DNA of 64,000 nt. Source: Bacteroidaceae bacterium. GTDB lineage: Bacteria > Bacteroidota > Bacteroidia > Bacteroidales > Barnesiellaceae_A. A model generated the notes under the pieces. It worked only from the letters and a program-made list of their open reading frames with translations, did not search any database and was not told the origin of the DNA. How positions within the stretch are numbered: the first letter of the stretch is position 1; every line of letters begins with the position of its first letter. This document shows positions 1 to 8,177 of this stretch, in pieces. A program made the translations under genes and the position numbers. The stretch lies in the NCBI GenBank assembly GCA_017481745.1, contig JAFUOV010000003.1, positions 100,597-164,596 on the forward strand, in the 5' to 3' direction.

Positions 1-1
1 C

Positions 2-454
2 TCCATCACCCAACGCGAAGGTGCTGCATTCTTCCAATATGTAACATTCTTTGTCGACGACAATTGGGTAACATCCGAGAAAATCACATGGTTTGTTATA
101 GGAGGGCTCAACGAAACAACCGCCCTAAGCGACGTATGGACATCAAACAACTACGGTGTAACTTGGCAAAGAGCCGGCAGCGAATTGCAAATTCCCGGTT
201 ACATCCTGGGCAGAGGCTATGCTTCGGTTATTGTTTGCGATGAGCCTATCAAATCATCGGACGATCCAACTTGGCGTCCATTGGACACCTACCCCATACC
301 GCAAGGATATCGTAGCGAACCCATGTATAGCAAGGTAGAAGAGAGACTTGTACCTTACATCTATATGTTTGGAGGAGAAGGTATTTCAGGCACAACATAC
401 GACCAAGTATGGCGAGGCATTATCAACCGCCTTCGTTTTGAGCCGATACCATAA
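2..454 (+). CDS. C-terminal part of a DUF6242-like beta-propeller protein (5' end outside window)
   Basis: An open frame runs from the window edge to the TAA at 452-454, giving about 150 C-terminal residues. The visible protein is rich in Trp, Gly and Tyr and has Kelch-like signatures such as WTSNNYGVTWQRAG and YIYMFGGEG, which fit the blades of a beta-propeller. Secreted or lipoprotein DUF6242 proteins of Bacteroidales look like this and tend to lie near uppS-bamA, so that is my best family guess from memory. No start or signal peptide can be seen. An internal TTG at 185 is not a convincing start because the frame is fully coding upstream of it. Function unknown. Confidence 0.6.
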   Translation, partial: SITQREGAAFFQYVTFFVDDNWVTSEKITWFVIGGLNETTALSDVWTSNNYGVTWQRAGSELQIPGYILGRGYASVIVCDEPIKSSDDPTWRPLDTYPIPQGYRSEPMYSKVEERLVPYIYMFGGEGISGTTYDQVWRGIINRLRFEPIP

Positions 455-516
455 AATTGCATCAGAAAGATACTTTTCAACCCAATAATCGCGTTCTTAA
501 AAGAGAATACAACACC

Positions 517-1227
517 ATGCGAAGCGAAACAAAGAAATTCACGAAAAGAATCTTGATGCTATTGTGCATTACTATTACAGCCACGATGCTGCACCAAAGT
601 CATGCACAAGACTATAAATACGAAATAGGAGTAGAAGCCGGCATGAGCAGCTATTGGGGCGATGCCAACCAAACTTCTATCATATACAAGCCCGGCTTTA
701 CCGGTGGTGCCATATTTCGATATGTCATAAACTACCGGTGGGCTATCAGAGCTAATCTATCGGCAGCAATGCTTGCGGGCAATACCGCCGATTTTGACAA
801 CGTTCTGCCCGGCGGAGCAGAGCACCAATTCAGCACGACACTGTTTGATGCGGGTTGTCGCGCCGAATTTAATTTTTTGAATTACGGTATAGGTCAAGCC
901 TATAAAAATACAAGTCGCTTCTCGCCCTACATTACAGCCGGTATCGGGTTCTGTGCAGGATTTCCCGAAGGAAATAACTTCTTCACAGTAAACATACCAT
1001 TTGGCGTAGGCGTGAAATACAAGGTAGCCGAGCGCTGGAACTTAGGCTTGGAATTTGTCATGCACAAAACATTTGGCGACCGCGTAGATGGTTGGGAATT
1101 GAAAGACCCCTATCAGATACCCAGCTCGGCGTTGAAAAACACCGATTGGTTTTCGACACTTGTCTTTACCGTAACCTACGACTTCGGGTTCAAGAAGTTG
1201 CCATGCAATACTTGTCCCGACTTATAA
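517..1227 (+). CDS. DUF6089 family outer-membrane beta-barrel-like protein
   Basis: The protein has 236 residues from ATG 517; an in-frame TTG at 457 would only add a hydrophilic leader before the signal peptide. Residues 1-30 form a signal peptide (basic start, hydrophobic core, cleavage near SHAQ). The rest alternates short amphipathic strands with Gly-rich turns ([37 protein letters not shown]), typical of a small 8-stranded outer-membrane barrel. The early SYWGD motif and the place directly before uppS and bamA match the Bacteroidales DUF6089 family. It probably sits in the outer membrane; a role in envelope assembly is inferred only from context. Confidence 0.75.
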   Translation: MRSETKKFTKRILMLLCITITATMLHQSHAQDYKYEIGVEAGMSSYWGDANQTSIIYKPGFTGGAIFRYVINYRWAIRANLSAAMLAGNTADFDNVLPGGAEHQFSTTLFDAGCRAEFNFLNYGIGQAYKNTSRFSPYITAGIGFCAGFPEGNNFFTVNIPFGVGVKYKVAERWNLGLEFVMHKTFGDRVDGWELKDPYQIPSSALKNTDWFSTLVFTVTYDFGFKKLPCNTCPDL

Positions 1228-1262
1228 AAACGATATTAAACACAACAAAATACAATCGAAAG

Positions 1263-2018
1263 ATGCATCTTGTAGAGAAAATAGATTTACAACGCGTACC
1301 ACGCCACATTGCTATCATCATGGATGGCAACGGACGTTGGGCAAAAGAACGTAACCTTGACCGCTCACAAGGACACCGCAAAGGGCTGGATGTTGTTCAT
1401 GAGATAACAAACGATGCAGCCGATTTGGGTGTAGAATGTCTTACACTGTATGCCTTTTCAACCGAGAATTGGAATCGTCCTCAAGAAGAAGTCGATGCCT
1501 TGATGGCTCTTGTTGTGTTTGGTATTGAAAGAGAGACGCCCGGCATGATAGCCAACGGCGTGCGACTGAGTGTTATAGGCGACACATCGCGCATGCCTGC
1601 CGACGTACAGAAACGTCTGCAACGCTGCATCGAAGATACAGCAGGAGGTACCCGCATCACACTCAATCTGGCACTCAGCTACTCGGCTCGTTGGGAGATA
1701 ACCCATATCGCTCAACAATTGGCTCGTGAAGCCGCCGAGGGTAAAATCACACCCGAGGAGATAGACGAGAAACTCATCAGTTCGCGCATGACAACCGCCC
1801 ATCTCTCCGACCCCGACCTACTCATTCGCACCGGCGGCGAGTTGCGCATCAGCAACTTCCTTTTGTGGCAACTCTCGTATGCCGAGTTCTATTTTACCGA
1901 CGAATATTGGCCCGACTTCAACAAAGAGAGCCTCTGCAAGGCTATCATTGATTACCAAAGTCGTGAACGTCGTTTTGGTAAGACAAGCGAACAGGTAAAA
2001 AACAACGACAAAGCTTAA
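1263..2018 (+). CDS. uppS: isoprenyl transferase (undecaprenyl diphosphate synthase)
   Basis: A 251-residue cis-prenyltransferase that condenses isopentenyl diphosphate units onto farnesyl diphosphate to make C55-PP, the lipid carrier for peptidoglycan and surface glycans. The Mg-binding Asp21 lies in [11 protein letters not shown], followed by the Arg/His-rich HRKG segment. The C-terminal substrate-binding signatures [15 protein letters not shown] and [13 protein letters not shown] are intact. The frame is open further upstream into the preceding gene, but ATG 1263 gives the standard N-terminus ending in [14 protein letters not shown]. bamA starts 19 bases after the stop, so the two are very likely co-transcribed. 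Confidence 0.97.
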   Translation: MHLVEKIDLQRVPRHIAIIMDGNGRWAKERNLDRSQGHRKGLDVVHEITNDAADLGVECLTLYAFSTENWNRPQEEVDALMALVVFGIERETPGMIANGVRLSVIGDTSRMPADVQKRLQRCIEDTAGGTRITLNLALSYSARWEITHIAQQLAREAAEGKITPEEIDEKLISSRMTTAHLSDPDLLIRTGGELRISNFLLWQLSYAEFYFTDEYWPDFNKESLCKAIIDYQSRERRFGKTSEQVKNNDKA

Positions 2019-2037
2019 GAAAAGATATAATAACAAC

Positions 2038-4662
2038 ATGTTACATAAATACAAAATACTCTTCTTGTGGTTCTTGGCAGCCTTGTGCATAGTACCCGCT
2101 ATGGCGCAAACTGCCGGTAACGACACTATATACAACCCCAACGTAGTATACACCAACCATCCCCAAACATTCGAGATAGCCGACATTACCGTAACAGGCG
2201 CCGACAACTATGAAGATTATATCATCATCGGTTATTCGGGACTATCGGTAGGTCAACGCATCGAGATACCCGGCGATGCCATTACCAATGCAGCCAAACG
2301 CTTCTGGCGACAAGGTCTTTTCTCGGACATCGAGATTGTACTGACCAAAACCTATGGCGACAAGGCTTGGATCGAGTTGCGATTGACACCCCAACCTCGC
2401 ATCTCGCAAATCAACTACAACGGCGTTAAAAAGAGCGAAAAAGAGGAGTTGGAAACTCGATTGGGTCTTGCCAAGGGACAACAAATTACTCCCAACGTCA
2501 TGAACCGCGCCGAGATGATTATCAAAAAATATTTCGACGAAAAGGGATTCAAAAATGCCGAGGTACAACTCGTGCAACACGAAGACTTGTCGCACAAGAA
2601 CGAAGTAATTCTCGATATCAATGTCGACAAGAATGAAAAGGTAAAAGTCCACAAAATATACTTCAATGGTAACGAAGTCATCTCCGACTTCAACCTCAAG
2701 TGGGCGATGAAAAAGACAAGTGAGCGCGACAACATCTTCACCATCTTCAAGCAGAAGAAATTTGTCGAGAGCGACTTTGAGAGCGACTTGCAAGTGCTCA
2801 CCGAGAAGTATAACGAAAAAGGCTACCGCGATGCCACCGTTGTATGCGATAGCATTGTGCCCTACGACAAGAACAAGGTAGACATATACATATCTATCGA
2901 AGAGGGTAATCAATACCACATACGCGACATACGTTGGGTAGGTAACACCGTCTACACCAGCGAGGCGCTGTCGCAATATCTCGGTATGAACCCCGGCGAT
3001 GTATACAACCAAAAGTTGCTGAACAAACGTACCGTTGAAGATGACGATGCGGTGTCGAACCTCTACCTTGACAAGGGTTATCTTTTCTTCCGCCTCATCC
3101 CGTTGGAAACCAACATAAACAACGACTCGATAGACCTTGAAATGTCTATCGTCGAGGGTCCGCAAGCACGTATCAACAAGGTAATCATTAACGGTAACGA
3201 CCGCCTATATGAGCACGTGATACGTCGTGAGCTACGCACCAAACCCGGCGAGTTGTTCAACAAGACCGACCTCGTACGCTCGGCGCGTGAGATAGCACAA
3301 ACAGGACACTTCGACCCCGAGTCGATGGATATACAACCACGACCCAACCCCGAGAACGGTACGGTAGATATTGAGATGAACCTCACATCGAAATCGAACG
3401 ACCAGATAGAACTTTCGTTGGGATGGGGTCAGACAGGTATCATCGGTAAAGTAAGTTTGAAGTTTACCAACTTCTCTATGCGCAACCTCTTCAACCCGAA
3501 GAGCTACAAAGGTATTATCCCCCAAGGCGACGGACAGACATTCACCATCAGTGCACAGACCAATGCCCGATACTACCAAGCATATAGCATCTCGTTCCTC
3601 GACCCATGGTTTGGAGGCAAACGCCCCAACTCATTCTCGGTATCGGCATATTATAGCCGACAAACCGGTATCGAGCAGTCGTACTACAACAACAACTACT
3701 ACAACCCCTATCTGTATGGTGGATATGGTTATGGTAGCAGCTACTACGACCAATCGTACTACCAAACACAGTATATGAATGCCTACGACCCCTCGAAATC
3801 GTTGCAAATGGCTGGTGTAAACTTCTCTTTTGGTAAACGTCTTTCGTGGCCCGACGACTACTTTACATTTATGGTTGACCTCGGCTACCAAGCCTACATC
3901 CTCAAGAATTGGGACTACTTGTACTACATGAATACCGGTACCTCGCACAGCATCACTTTGGGAGCGACATTGGCACGTACCTCTATCGACAACCCCATCT
4001 TCACTCGTCGAGGCTCACAATTCTCATTATCGGTACAACTCACACCGCCCTACTCGGCATGGGATGGCGTAGACTATAAATCACTCTCACAACAGAATAC
4101 CCAAAAGGCAAAACAAGAGATGTACCGCATGATTGAATACTACAAAATCAAATTCAAGAGCCGTACATATACACCGCTTATCAACCCCGACGGTCAATAT
4201 ACATTGGTGTTGATGACACGTGCCGACTTTGGTTTGCTCGGTAGCTACGACCGCTACAAGAAATCGCCTTTTGAAACATTCTACGTGGGTGGTGATGGTA
4301 TGACGGGTTCATACACCTATGCTACCGAGACAATAGGTATGCGTGGTTATGACAACGGTGCATTCACTCCTTGGGGATATGAAGGCTACGCCTACACTCG
4401 CTTCTCTCTCGAGTTGCACTTCCCCTTCTTGCTACAACCCTCAACCACCATCTACGGTCTTGCATTCGTAGAGGCGGGTAACGCTTGGCAAGAGATACGA
4501 GACTTCAATCCCTTCTCACTCAAGCGCTCGGCAGGTGCCGGTGTGCGTGTATACTTGCCTATGATTGGTATGCTCGGTATCGACTGGGCATACGGTTTCG
4601 ACAAAGTATTCGGCACTCGAGGTGGTAGCCACTTCCACTTCATATTGGGTCAGGAGTTCTAA
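2038..4662 (+). CDS. bamA: outer membrane protein assembly factor BamA
   Basis: An 874-residue Omp85 protein, the core of the BAM complex that inserts beta-barrel proteins into the outer membrane. A signal peptide (about 1-24, ending AMAQ) is followed by five POTRA-like units up to about residue 450, then a 16-stranded barrel. The last strand ends in FHFILGQEF with the expected C-terminal Phe. The VRGY-like lid motif appears as MRGYDNGAF near residue 770. A Tyr/Asn/Gly-rich stretch at about residues 547-583 lies in a predicted extracellular loop. Two skp genes follow, the standard Bacteroidales arrangement. Confidence 0.97.
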   Translation: MLHKYKILFLWFLAALCIVPAMAQTAGNDTIYNPNVVYTNHPQTFEIADITVTGADNYEDYIIIGYSGLSVGQRIEIPGDAITNAAKRFWRQGLFSDIEIVLTKTYGDKAWIELRLTPQPRISQINYNGVKKSEKEELETRLGLAKGQQITPNVMNRAEMIIKKYFDEKGFKNAEVQLVQHEDLSHKNEVILDINVDKNEKVKVHKIYFNGNEVISDFNLKWAMKKTSERDNIFTIFKQKKFVESDFESDLQVLTEKYNEKGYRDATVVCDSIVPYDKNKVDIYISIEEGNQYHIRDIRWVGNTVYTSEALSQYLGMNPGDVYNQKLLNKRTVEDDDAVSNLYLDKGYLFFRLIPLETNINNDSIDLEMSIVEGPQARINKVIINGNDRLYEHVIRRELRTKPGELFNKTDLVRSAREIAQTGHFDPESMDIQPRPNPENGTVDIEMNLTSKSNDQIELSLGWGQTGIIGKVSLKFTNFSMRNLFNPKSYKGIIPQGDGQTFTISAQTNARYYQAYSISFLDPWFGGKRPNSFSVSAYYSRQTGIEQSYYNNNYYNPYLYGGYGYGSSYYDQSYYQTQYMNAYDPSKSLQMAGVNFSFGKRLSWPDDYFTFMVDLGYQAYILKNWDYLYYMNTGTSHSITLGATLARTSIDNPIFTRRGSQFSLSVQLTPPYSAWDGVDYKSLSQQNTQKAKQEMYRMIEYYKIKFKSRTYTPLINPDGQYTLVLMTRADFGLLGSYDRYKKSPFETFYVGGDGMTGSYTYATETIGMRGYDNGAFTPWGYEGYAYTRFSLELHFPFLLQPSTTIYGLAFVEAGNAWQEIRDFNPFSLKRSAGAGVRVYLPMIGMLGIDWAYGFDKVFGTRGGSHFHFILGQEF

Positions 4663-4733
4663 GCCCGACGTATATTTATGTTAATTGTGTTAAAAATAGC
4701 ACATAACTACAAGATAAAATAGAGAGTAGTTTT

Positions 4734-4741
4734 TAACTTTG
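4734..4741 (+). promoter_or_regulatory. Bacteroides-type -7 box upstream of the first skp gene
   Basis: TAACTTTG matches the TAnnTTTG consensus and lies about 60 bases before the start at 4800, in the 137-base gap after bamA. No good TTTG is visible at -33, so this may be a weak internal promoter letting the skp genes be expressed apart from bamA. Confidence 0.5.
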
Positions 4742-4799
4742 TAACGAAAATAGAGTCTTAATAGAGAAAACCGTTTTGTTGAACCTTAAAAACATGATT

Positions 4800-5315
4800 A
4801 TGAAAAGACTTATTATTATATTATGTACAGTAGCCGCCTGCACAATAGCAGCATCGGCACAGAAATATGCGCTCGTCGATATGGAATACATACTCAAGAA
4901 CATTCCCTCGTACGAGATGGCAAACGAGCAACTCAACCAAGTAGCCAAGCGCTGGCAGAAAGAGTGCGAAGACCTGGCAGTTGAGGCAGAAACCCTCTAC
5001 AAAAACTACCAATCGGACATGGTATTTCTCACCGACGAAATGAAGATACAACGTGCCGACGAGGTAAAAGCCAAAGAGCAAGAAGTACTTGAGTTGCGCC
5101 GTAAATACTTTGGTCCCGAGGGCGAGTTGTATAAGAAACGCGAAAGCTTGATGAAACCCATTCAAGACGACATTTACAACGCCATAAAGAAGTTGTCGGA
5201 AGAGAAAGGCTACATGATGGTTATAGACCGCGCATCGTCGAGCAGCATCATTTTTGCATCGCCCAAAGCCGATATTAGCAATGATGTACTCGCCAAATTG
5301 GGATATTCCAAATAA
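4800..5315 (+). CDS. OmpH/Skp family periplasmic chaperone (first copy)
   Basis: 171 residues with a signal peptide (residues 1-20, ending AASA) followed by long charged coiled-coil helices, as in Skp, which holds unfolded outer-membrane proteins for BamA. The motif KYALVDMEYILKNIPSYE at the mature N-terminus is typical of the OmpH domain. An in-frame ATG at 4794 and a TTG at 4776 are alternative starts; 4800 gives the tidiest signal peptide. It lies downstream of bamA and 64 bases before a second, shorter-spaced paralogue. Confidence 0.92.
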   Translation: MKRLIIILCTVAACTIAASAQKYALVDMEYILKNIPSYEMANEQLNQVAKRWQKECEDLAVEAETLYKNYQSDMVFLTDEMKIQRADEVKAKEQEVLELRRKYFGPEGELYKKRESLMKPIQDDIYNAIKKLSEEKGYMMVIDRASSSSIIFASPKADISNDVLAKLGYSK

Positions 5316-5379
5316 TATACGTACATTTGTCCCCCGAAATACAACAACAAGAATATAAATAAATTAAATATCAATTATC

Positions 5380-5880
5380 ATGCTTAAGAAATTAGTTATA
5401 GCATTCATGTGCTTCTTGCCCCTCACTATGGTGGCTCAATCTTTCAAATTTGGTACTGTAAACGCCAATGAAGTATTAACCGCTATGCCCGAGCGTGCCG
5501 AGGCCGAAAAGCAATTAATGGATCTTCAAAAACGTTACGAAAACGAATATGTGAAACTCCAAGAAGATTTCCAAAAGAAATACCAAGAGTTTCAAGCCTT
5601 GGGCGACACTGTACCCGAAACCATCCAAATGCGTCGTGCCGAAGAGCTCCAATCAATGCAACAACGCATTGAAAGCTTCCTTCAAGTGGTAGACCAAGAC
5701 ATGAACAAGAAACGCCAAGAATACTTTGCTCCCGTACAACAAAAGTTGATGGATGCCATCAATGCTGTTGGTGCTGAGAATGGCTTCACATACATCTTCG
5801 ACATCAACACCGTTCTCTACAAAGGCAACGGCAATGAAGATGTTACTCCCCTTGTAAAAACCAAATTGGGATTGAAATAA
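5380..5880 (+). CDS. OmpH/Skp family periplasmic chaperone (second copy)
   Basis: 166 residues with a signal peptide (1-20, ending MVAQ), then FKFGTVNANEVLTAMPE and a Glu/Gln/Lys-rich coiled coil, the Skp architecture. It shares layout but only modest sequence with the copy at 4800-5315, so this is an old duplication, common in Bacteroidales. Probably co-transcribed with the first copy; a stem-loop at 5921-5957 ends the block. Confidence 0.93.
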   Translation: MLKKLVIAFMCFLPLTMVAQSFKFGTVNANEVLTAMPERAEAEKQLMDLQKRYENEYVKLQEDFQKKYQEFQALGDTVPETIQMRRAEELQSMQQRIESFLQVVDQDMNKKRQEYFAPVQQKLMDAINAVGAENGFTYIFDINTVLYKGNGNEDVTPLVKTKLGLK

Positions 5881-5920
5881 GTTTTCTCGGGGACTACCCG
5901 GCTAACGCATTGAAAACATG

Positions 5921-5962
5921 AAAGCTGTGTCGGGCTACAACACTCCCGATGCAGCTTTTCTG
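5921..5962 (+). terminator. stem-loop after the skp pair
   Basis: Arms at 5921-5934 and 5944-5957 pair over about 13 positions with a 9-base loop and are followed by TTTCTG. It separates the bamA-skp block from murI. Confidence 0.6.
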
Positions 5963-5976
5963 TAAAAAATAGAATT

Positions 5977-6816
5977 ATGAAGCAAGATATAATCAAACAA
6001 GCTCCTATTGGTATATTCGACTCGGGATATGGTGGTCTGACCATTCTCTCCGACATACGTCGTGTGCTCCCGCAATACGACTACATATACTTGGGCGACA
6101 ATGCCCGAGCTCCCTACGGAACACGCTCCTTTGAGATTGTATACCGATTTACGCTCGAGGCAGTGCAATACCTCTTCGACCAAGGATGCCAATTGGTCAT
6201 TCTTGCTTGTAACACAGCATCGGCAAAGGCTCTTCGCTCTATACAGCAAAAGGACTTGCCCCACATCGACCCCAATCGGCGTGTTCTGGGCGTGATACGT
6301 CCTACGGTTGAGGCTTTGAGCAGCATCACCCAAAATGGCGAGATAGGTCTGTTGGGCACACCCGGTACTATCAACTCGGGCTCTTATACTGCCGAAGTAG
6401 CCAAGTTATATCCTCAATATAATGTATATGGGCAACCCTGCCCTATGTGGGTACCACTCATTGAGAACAACGAAACCAACAACGAGGGCGCACACTATTT
6501 TGTCAAAAAATATACCGATGCATTGATGTCGCAAAATGAGAATATAGATACCGTAATTTTGGGTTGCACCCACTATCCGCTACTCTACCCCCTCATTCGC
6601 CAACATCTCCCCTCACAAGTCAAGTTGCTTTCACAAGGAGCACTTGTTGCCGATAGCCTCAAAGACTACCTCGAGCGACATCCCGAGATGGAACAACGAT
6701 GCTCGCAAGGTGGCTCTTGTACCTACTTGACCACCGAGTCGGAAACTAAGTTTACCGAAGCTGCAACTCGATTTCTCAACGACACTATCACCGCCCGACA
6801 AATTGAGTTGGGATAA
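5977..6816 (+). CDS. murI: glutamate racemase
   Basis: 279 residues. Interconverts L- and D-glutamate to supply D-Glu for the peptidoglycan stem peptide in the cytoplasm. Both catalytic cysteines are present in their family motifs, ACNTASAKAL in the N-terminal lobe and GCTHYPLL in the C-terminal lobe, and the N-terminus IGIFDSGYGGLTIL is the substrate-binding signature. It starts a tight run (murI, S4 protein, metA, rlhA-like) with gaps of 11-12 bases and one 4-base overlap, suggesting one transcript. Confidence 0.96.
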   Translation: MKQDIIKQAPIGIFDSGYGGLTILSDIRRVLPQYDYIYLGDNARAPYGTRSFEIVYRFTLEAVQYLFDQGCQLVILACNTASAKALRSIQQKDLPHIDPNRRVLGVIRPTVEALSSITQNGEIGLLGTPGTINSGSYTAEVAKLYPQYNVYGQPCPMWVPLIENNETNNEGAHYFVKKYTDALMSQNENIDTVILGCTHYPLLYPLIRQHLPSQVKLLSQGALVADSLKDYLERHPEMEQRCSQGGSCTYLTTESETKFTEAATRFLNDTITARQIELG

Positions 6817-6827
6817 CACTATACAAC

Positions 6828-7244
6828 ATGGAAAAGAATACCAAAGATGGTGTACGCATCAATAAATATATAAGCGACTACGGTTTCTGTTCACGTCGCG
6901 AAGCCGACAAACTCATCGAAGATGAGCGCGTAACAATCAACAACCGCCTTGCTACACCGGGCGATAAAGTTACCGACGGCGATAACATACGCATCGACGG
7001 TGAGCACCTGGCTTTTGTTCCGCGTGAAGCCCGCCCCAAGAAGCATCGTTGGGGACCGCCTCGCAATGCCGAGAACACCGAAGAACAACAACCCACTCGC
7101 AAGGCAGGGCAACGTGGTGCAGTGCGCAACAGCAAACGCCCCACAACAACAGCCAAAGCCTCAACTGCGAGCAGCAAAGCTACGACAAAGAAGGCGACCA
7201 AAAACACCCGGAACACTCCGGCAAAAACCACAAAACGTAAATAG
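6828..7244 (+). CDS. S4 RNA-binding domain protein with basic low-complexity tail, no pseudouridine synthase domain
   Basis: 138 residues. Residues 8-60 form an S4 domain with the sequence style of the RluB/RluF family (RINKYISDYGFCSRREADKLI, then a VTINN strand and a DGDNIRIDGE strand). In RluF-type enzymes a catalytic PSUS domain with the GRLD motif would follow; here the chain passes into a Lys/Thr/Ala/Arg-rich tail (residues about 72-138) resembling histone H1-like tails and stops. No PSUS-like sequence is visible in any frame before metA starts 12 bases later, so this is not a simple recent frameshift. It may bind structured RNA or ribosomes, as Hsp15-like S4 proteins do. Confidence 0.8.
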   Translation: MEKNTKDGVRINKYISDYGFCSRREADKLIEDERVTINNRLATPGDKVTDGDNIRIDGEHLAFVPREARPKKHRWGPPRNAENTEEQQPTRKAGQRGAVRNSKRPTTTAKASTASSKATTKKATKNTRNTPAKTTKRK

Positions 7245-7256
7245 AACCCAGTCGAT

Positions 7257-8177
7257 ATGCCTGTAAAAATCCCGGCATCACTACCAGCTGTAGAACTGCT
7301 ACGAGCCGAAAATATATTTGTCATGGACGAGCATCGCGCCAATACGCAAGACATACGTCCTTTGCGCATTGTTGTGCTCAACCTCATGCCCCTCAAGATT
7401 GTTACCGAGACCGACTTGCTGCGACTTCTGTCAAACACTCCGCTGCAAATAGAGCTCGACCTCATTGTACCCTCGGGGCACGTATCACGCAATACTCCGC
7501 AAGAGCATGTAGAGGCTTTTTACAAAGAGTTTAGCGACATCCGCTCACAGAACTACGACGGCATGATTATCACCGGTGCGCCGGTAGAACACCTCGACTT
7601 TGAGCAAGTAGACTACTGGAACGAGCTGACCGAGATATTCGATTGGGCTCAGACACACGTTACCTCTACATTATATATATGTTGGGCAGGGGTCGCCGCG
7701 CTATACTACCGATATGGCATTCCCAAGTACATGCTCGACAAGAAGAAATTTGGTGTATTCGAGCATCGTATGATGGGTAGCGAACGCAACCCTCTATTCC
7801 GTGGGTTTGACGATATTTTCTACGTACCTCACAGCCGCCATTGCGAAATACGACGTGAGGATGTAGAGCAGATAAAAGAGCTCTCGCTATTATCATATTC
7901 GCAAGAGAGTGGTGTGCACATTGTCATGGGACGCAATGGTCGAGAGTTCTACATCATGGGACACTCGGAGTATGCACCCAACACACTCGATAATGAGTAC
8001 CGTCGCGATATCTCGCGCGGTCTACCCATAGAGATACCGCAGAACTACTATCGCGACAACAATCCCGATAACGAGCCGGTGGTGCGTTGGCGATCACATG
8101 GCAATCTGCTTTTCAGCAATTGGCTCAACTACTTTGTATATCAACTCACTCCATACGACCTCAACCACATCAAATGA
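7257..8177 (+). CDS. metA: homoserine O-acyltransferase, MetA family, acetyl-CoA type predicted
   Basis: 306 residues. Activates homoserine at its hydroxyl for methionine synthesis. The catalytic Cys142 is in LYICWAGVAALY, and the His/Glu region PHSRHCEIRRED and MGHSEYAPNTL are intact. Position 111 is Glu (GAPVEHLDF). In characterised MetA enzymes Glu111 favours acetyl-CoA and Gly111 favours succinyl-CoA, so the product is probably O-acetylhomoserine although databases would label it a succinyltransferase. The stop overlaps the start of the next gene by 4 bases (ATGA). No SAM riboswitch is seen upstream. Confidence 0.95.
   Translation: MPVKIPASLPAVELLRAENIFVMDEHRANTQDIRPLRIVVLNLMPLKIVTETDLLRLLSNTPLQIELDLIVPSGHVSRNTPQEHVEAFYKEFSDIRSQNYDGMIITGAPVEHLDFEQVDYWNELTEIFDWAQTHVTSTLYICWAGVAALYYRYGIPKYMLDKKKFGVFEHRMMGSERNPLFRGFDDIFYVPHSRHCEIRREDVEQIKELSLLSYSQESGVHIVMGRNGREFYIMGHSEYAPNTLDNEYRRDISRGLPIEIPQNYYRDNNPDNEPVVRWRSHGNLLFSNWLNYFVYQLTPYDLNHIK

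Noticed and set aside
2242..3165. Minus-strand open frame of 307 codons inside bamA
   Set aside because: Shadow of bamA; Val/Leu/Tyr-rich low-quality translation with no start signal or motif.
7019..7260. Hidden pseudouridine synthase domain in another frame after the S4 domain
   Set aside because: All three forward frames were read up to metA; none shows a GRLD-like motif or the PSUS fold, and the space is too short.
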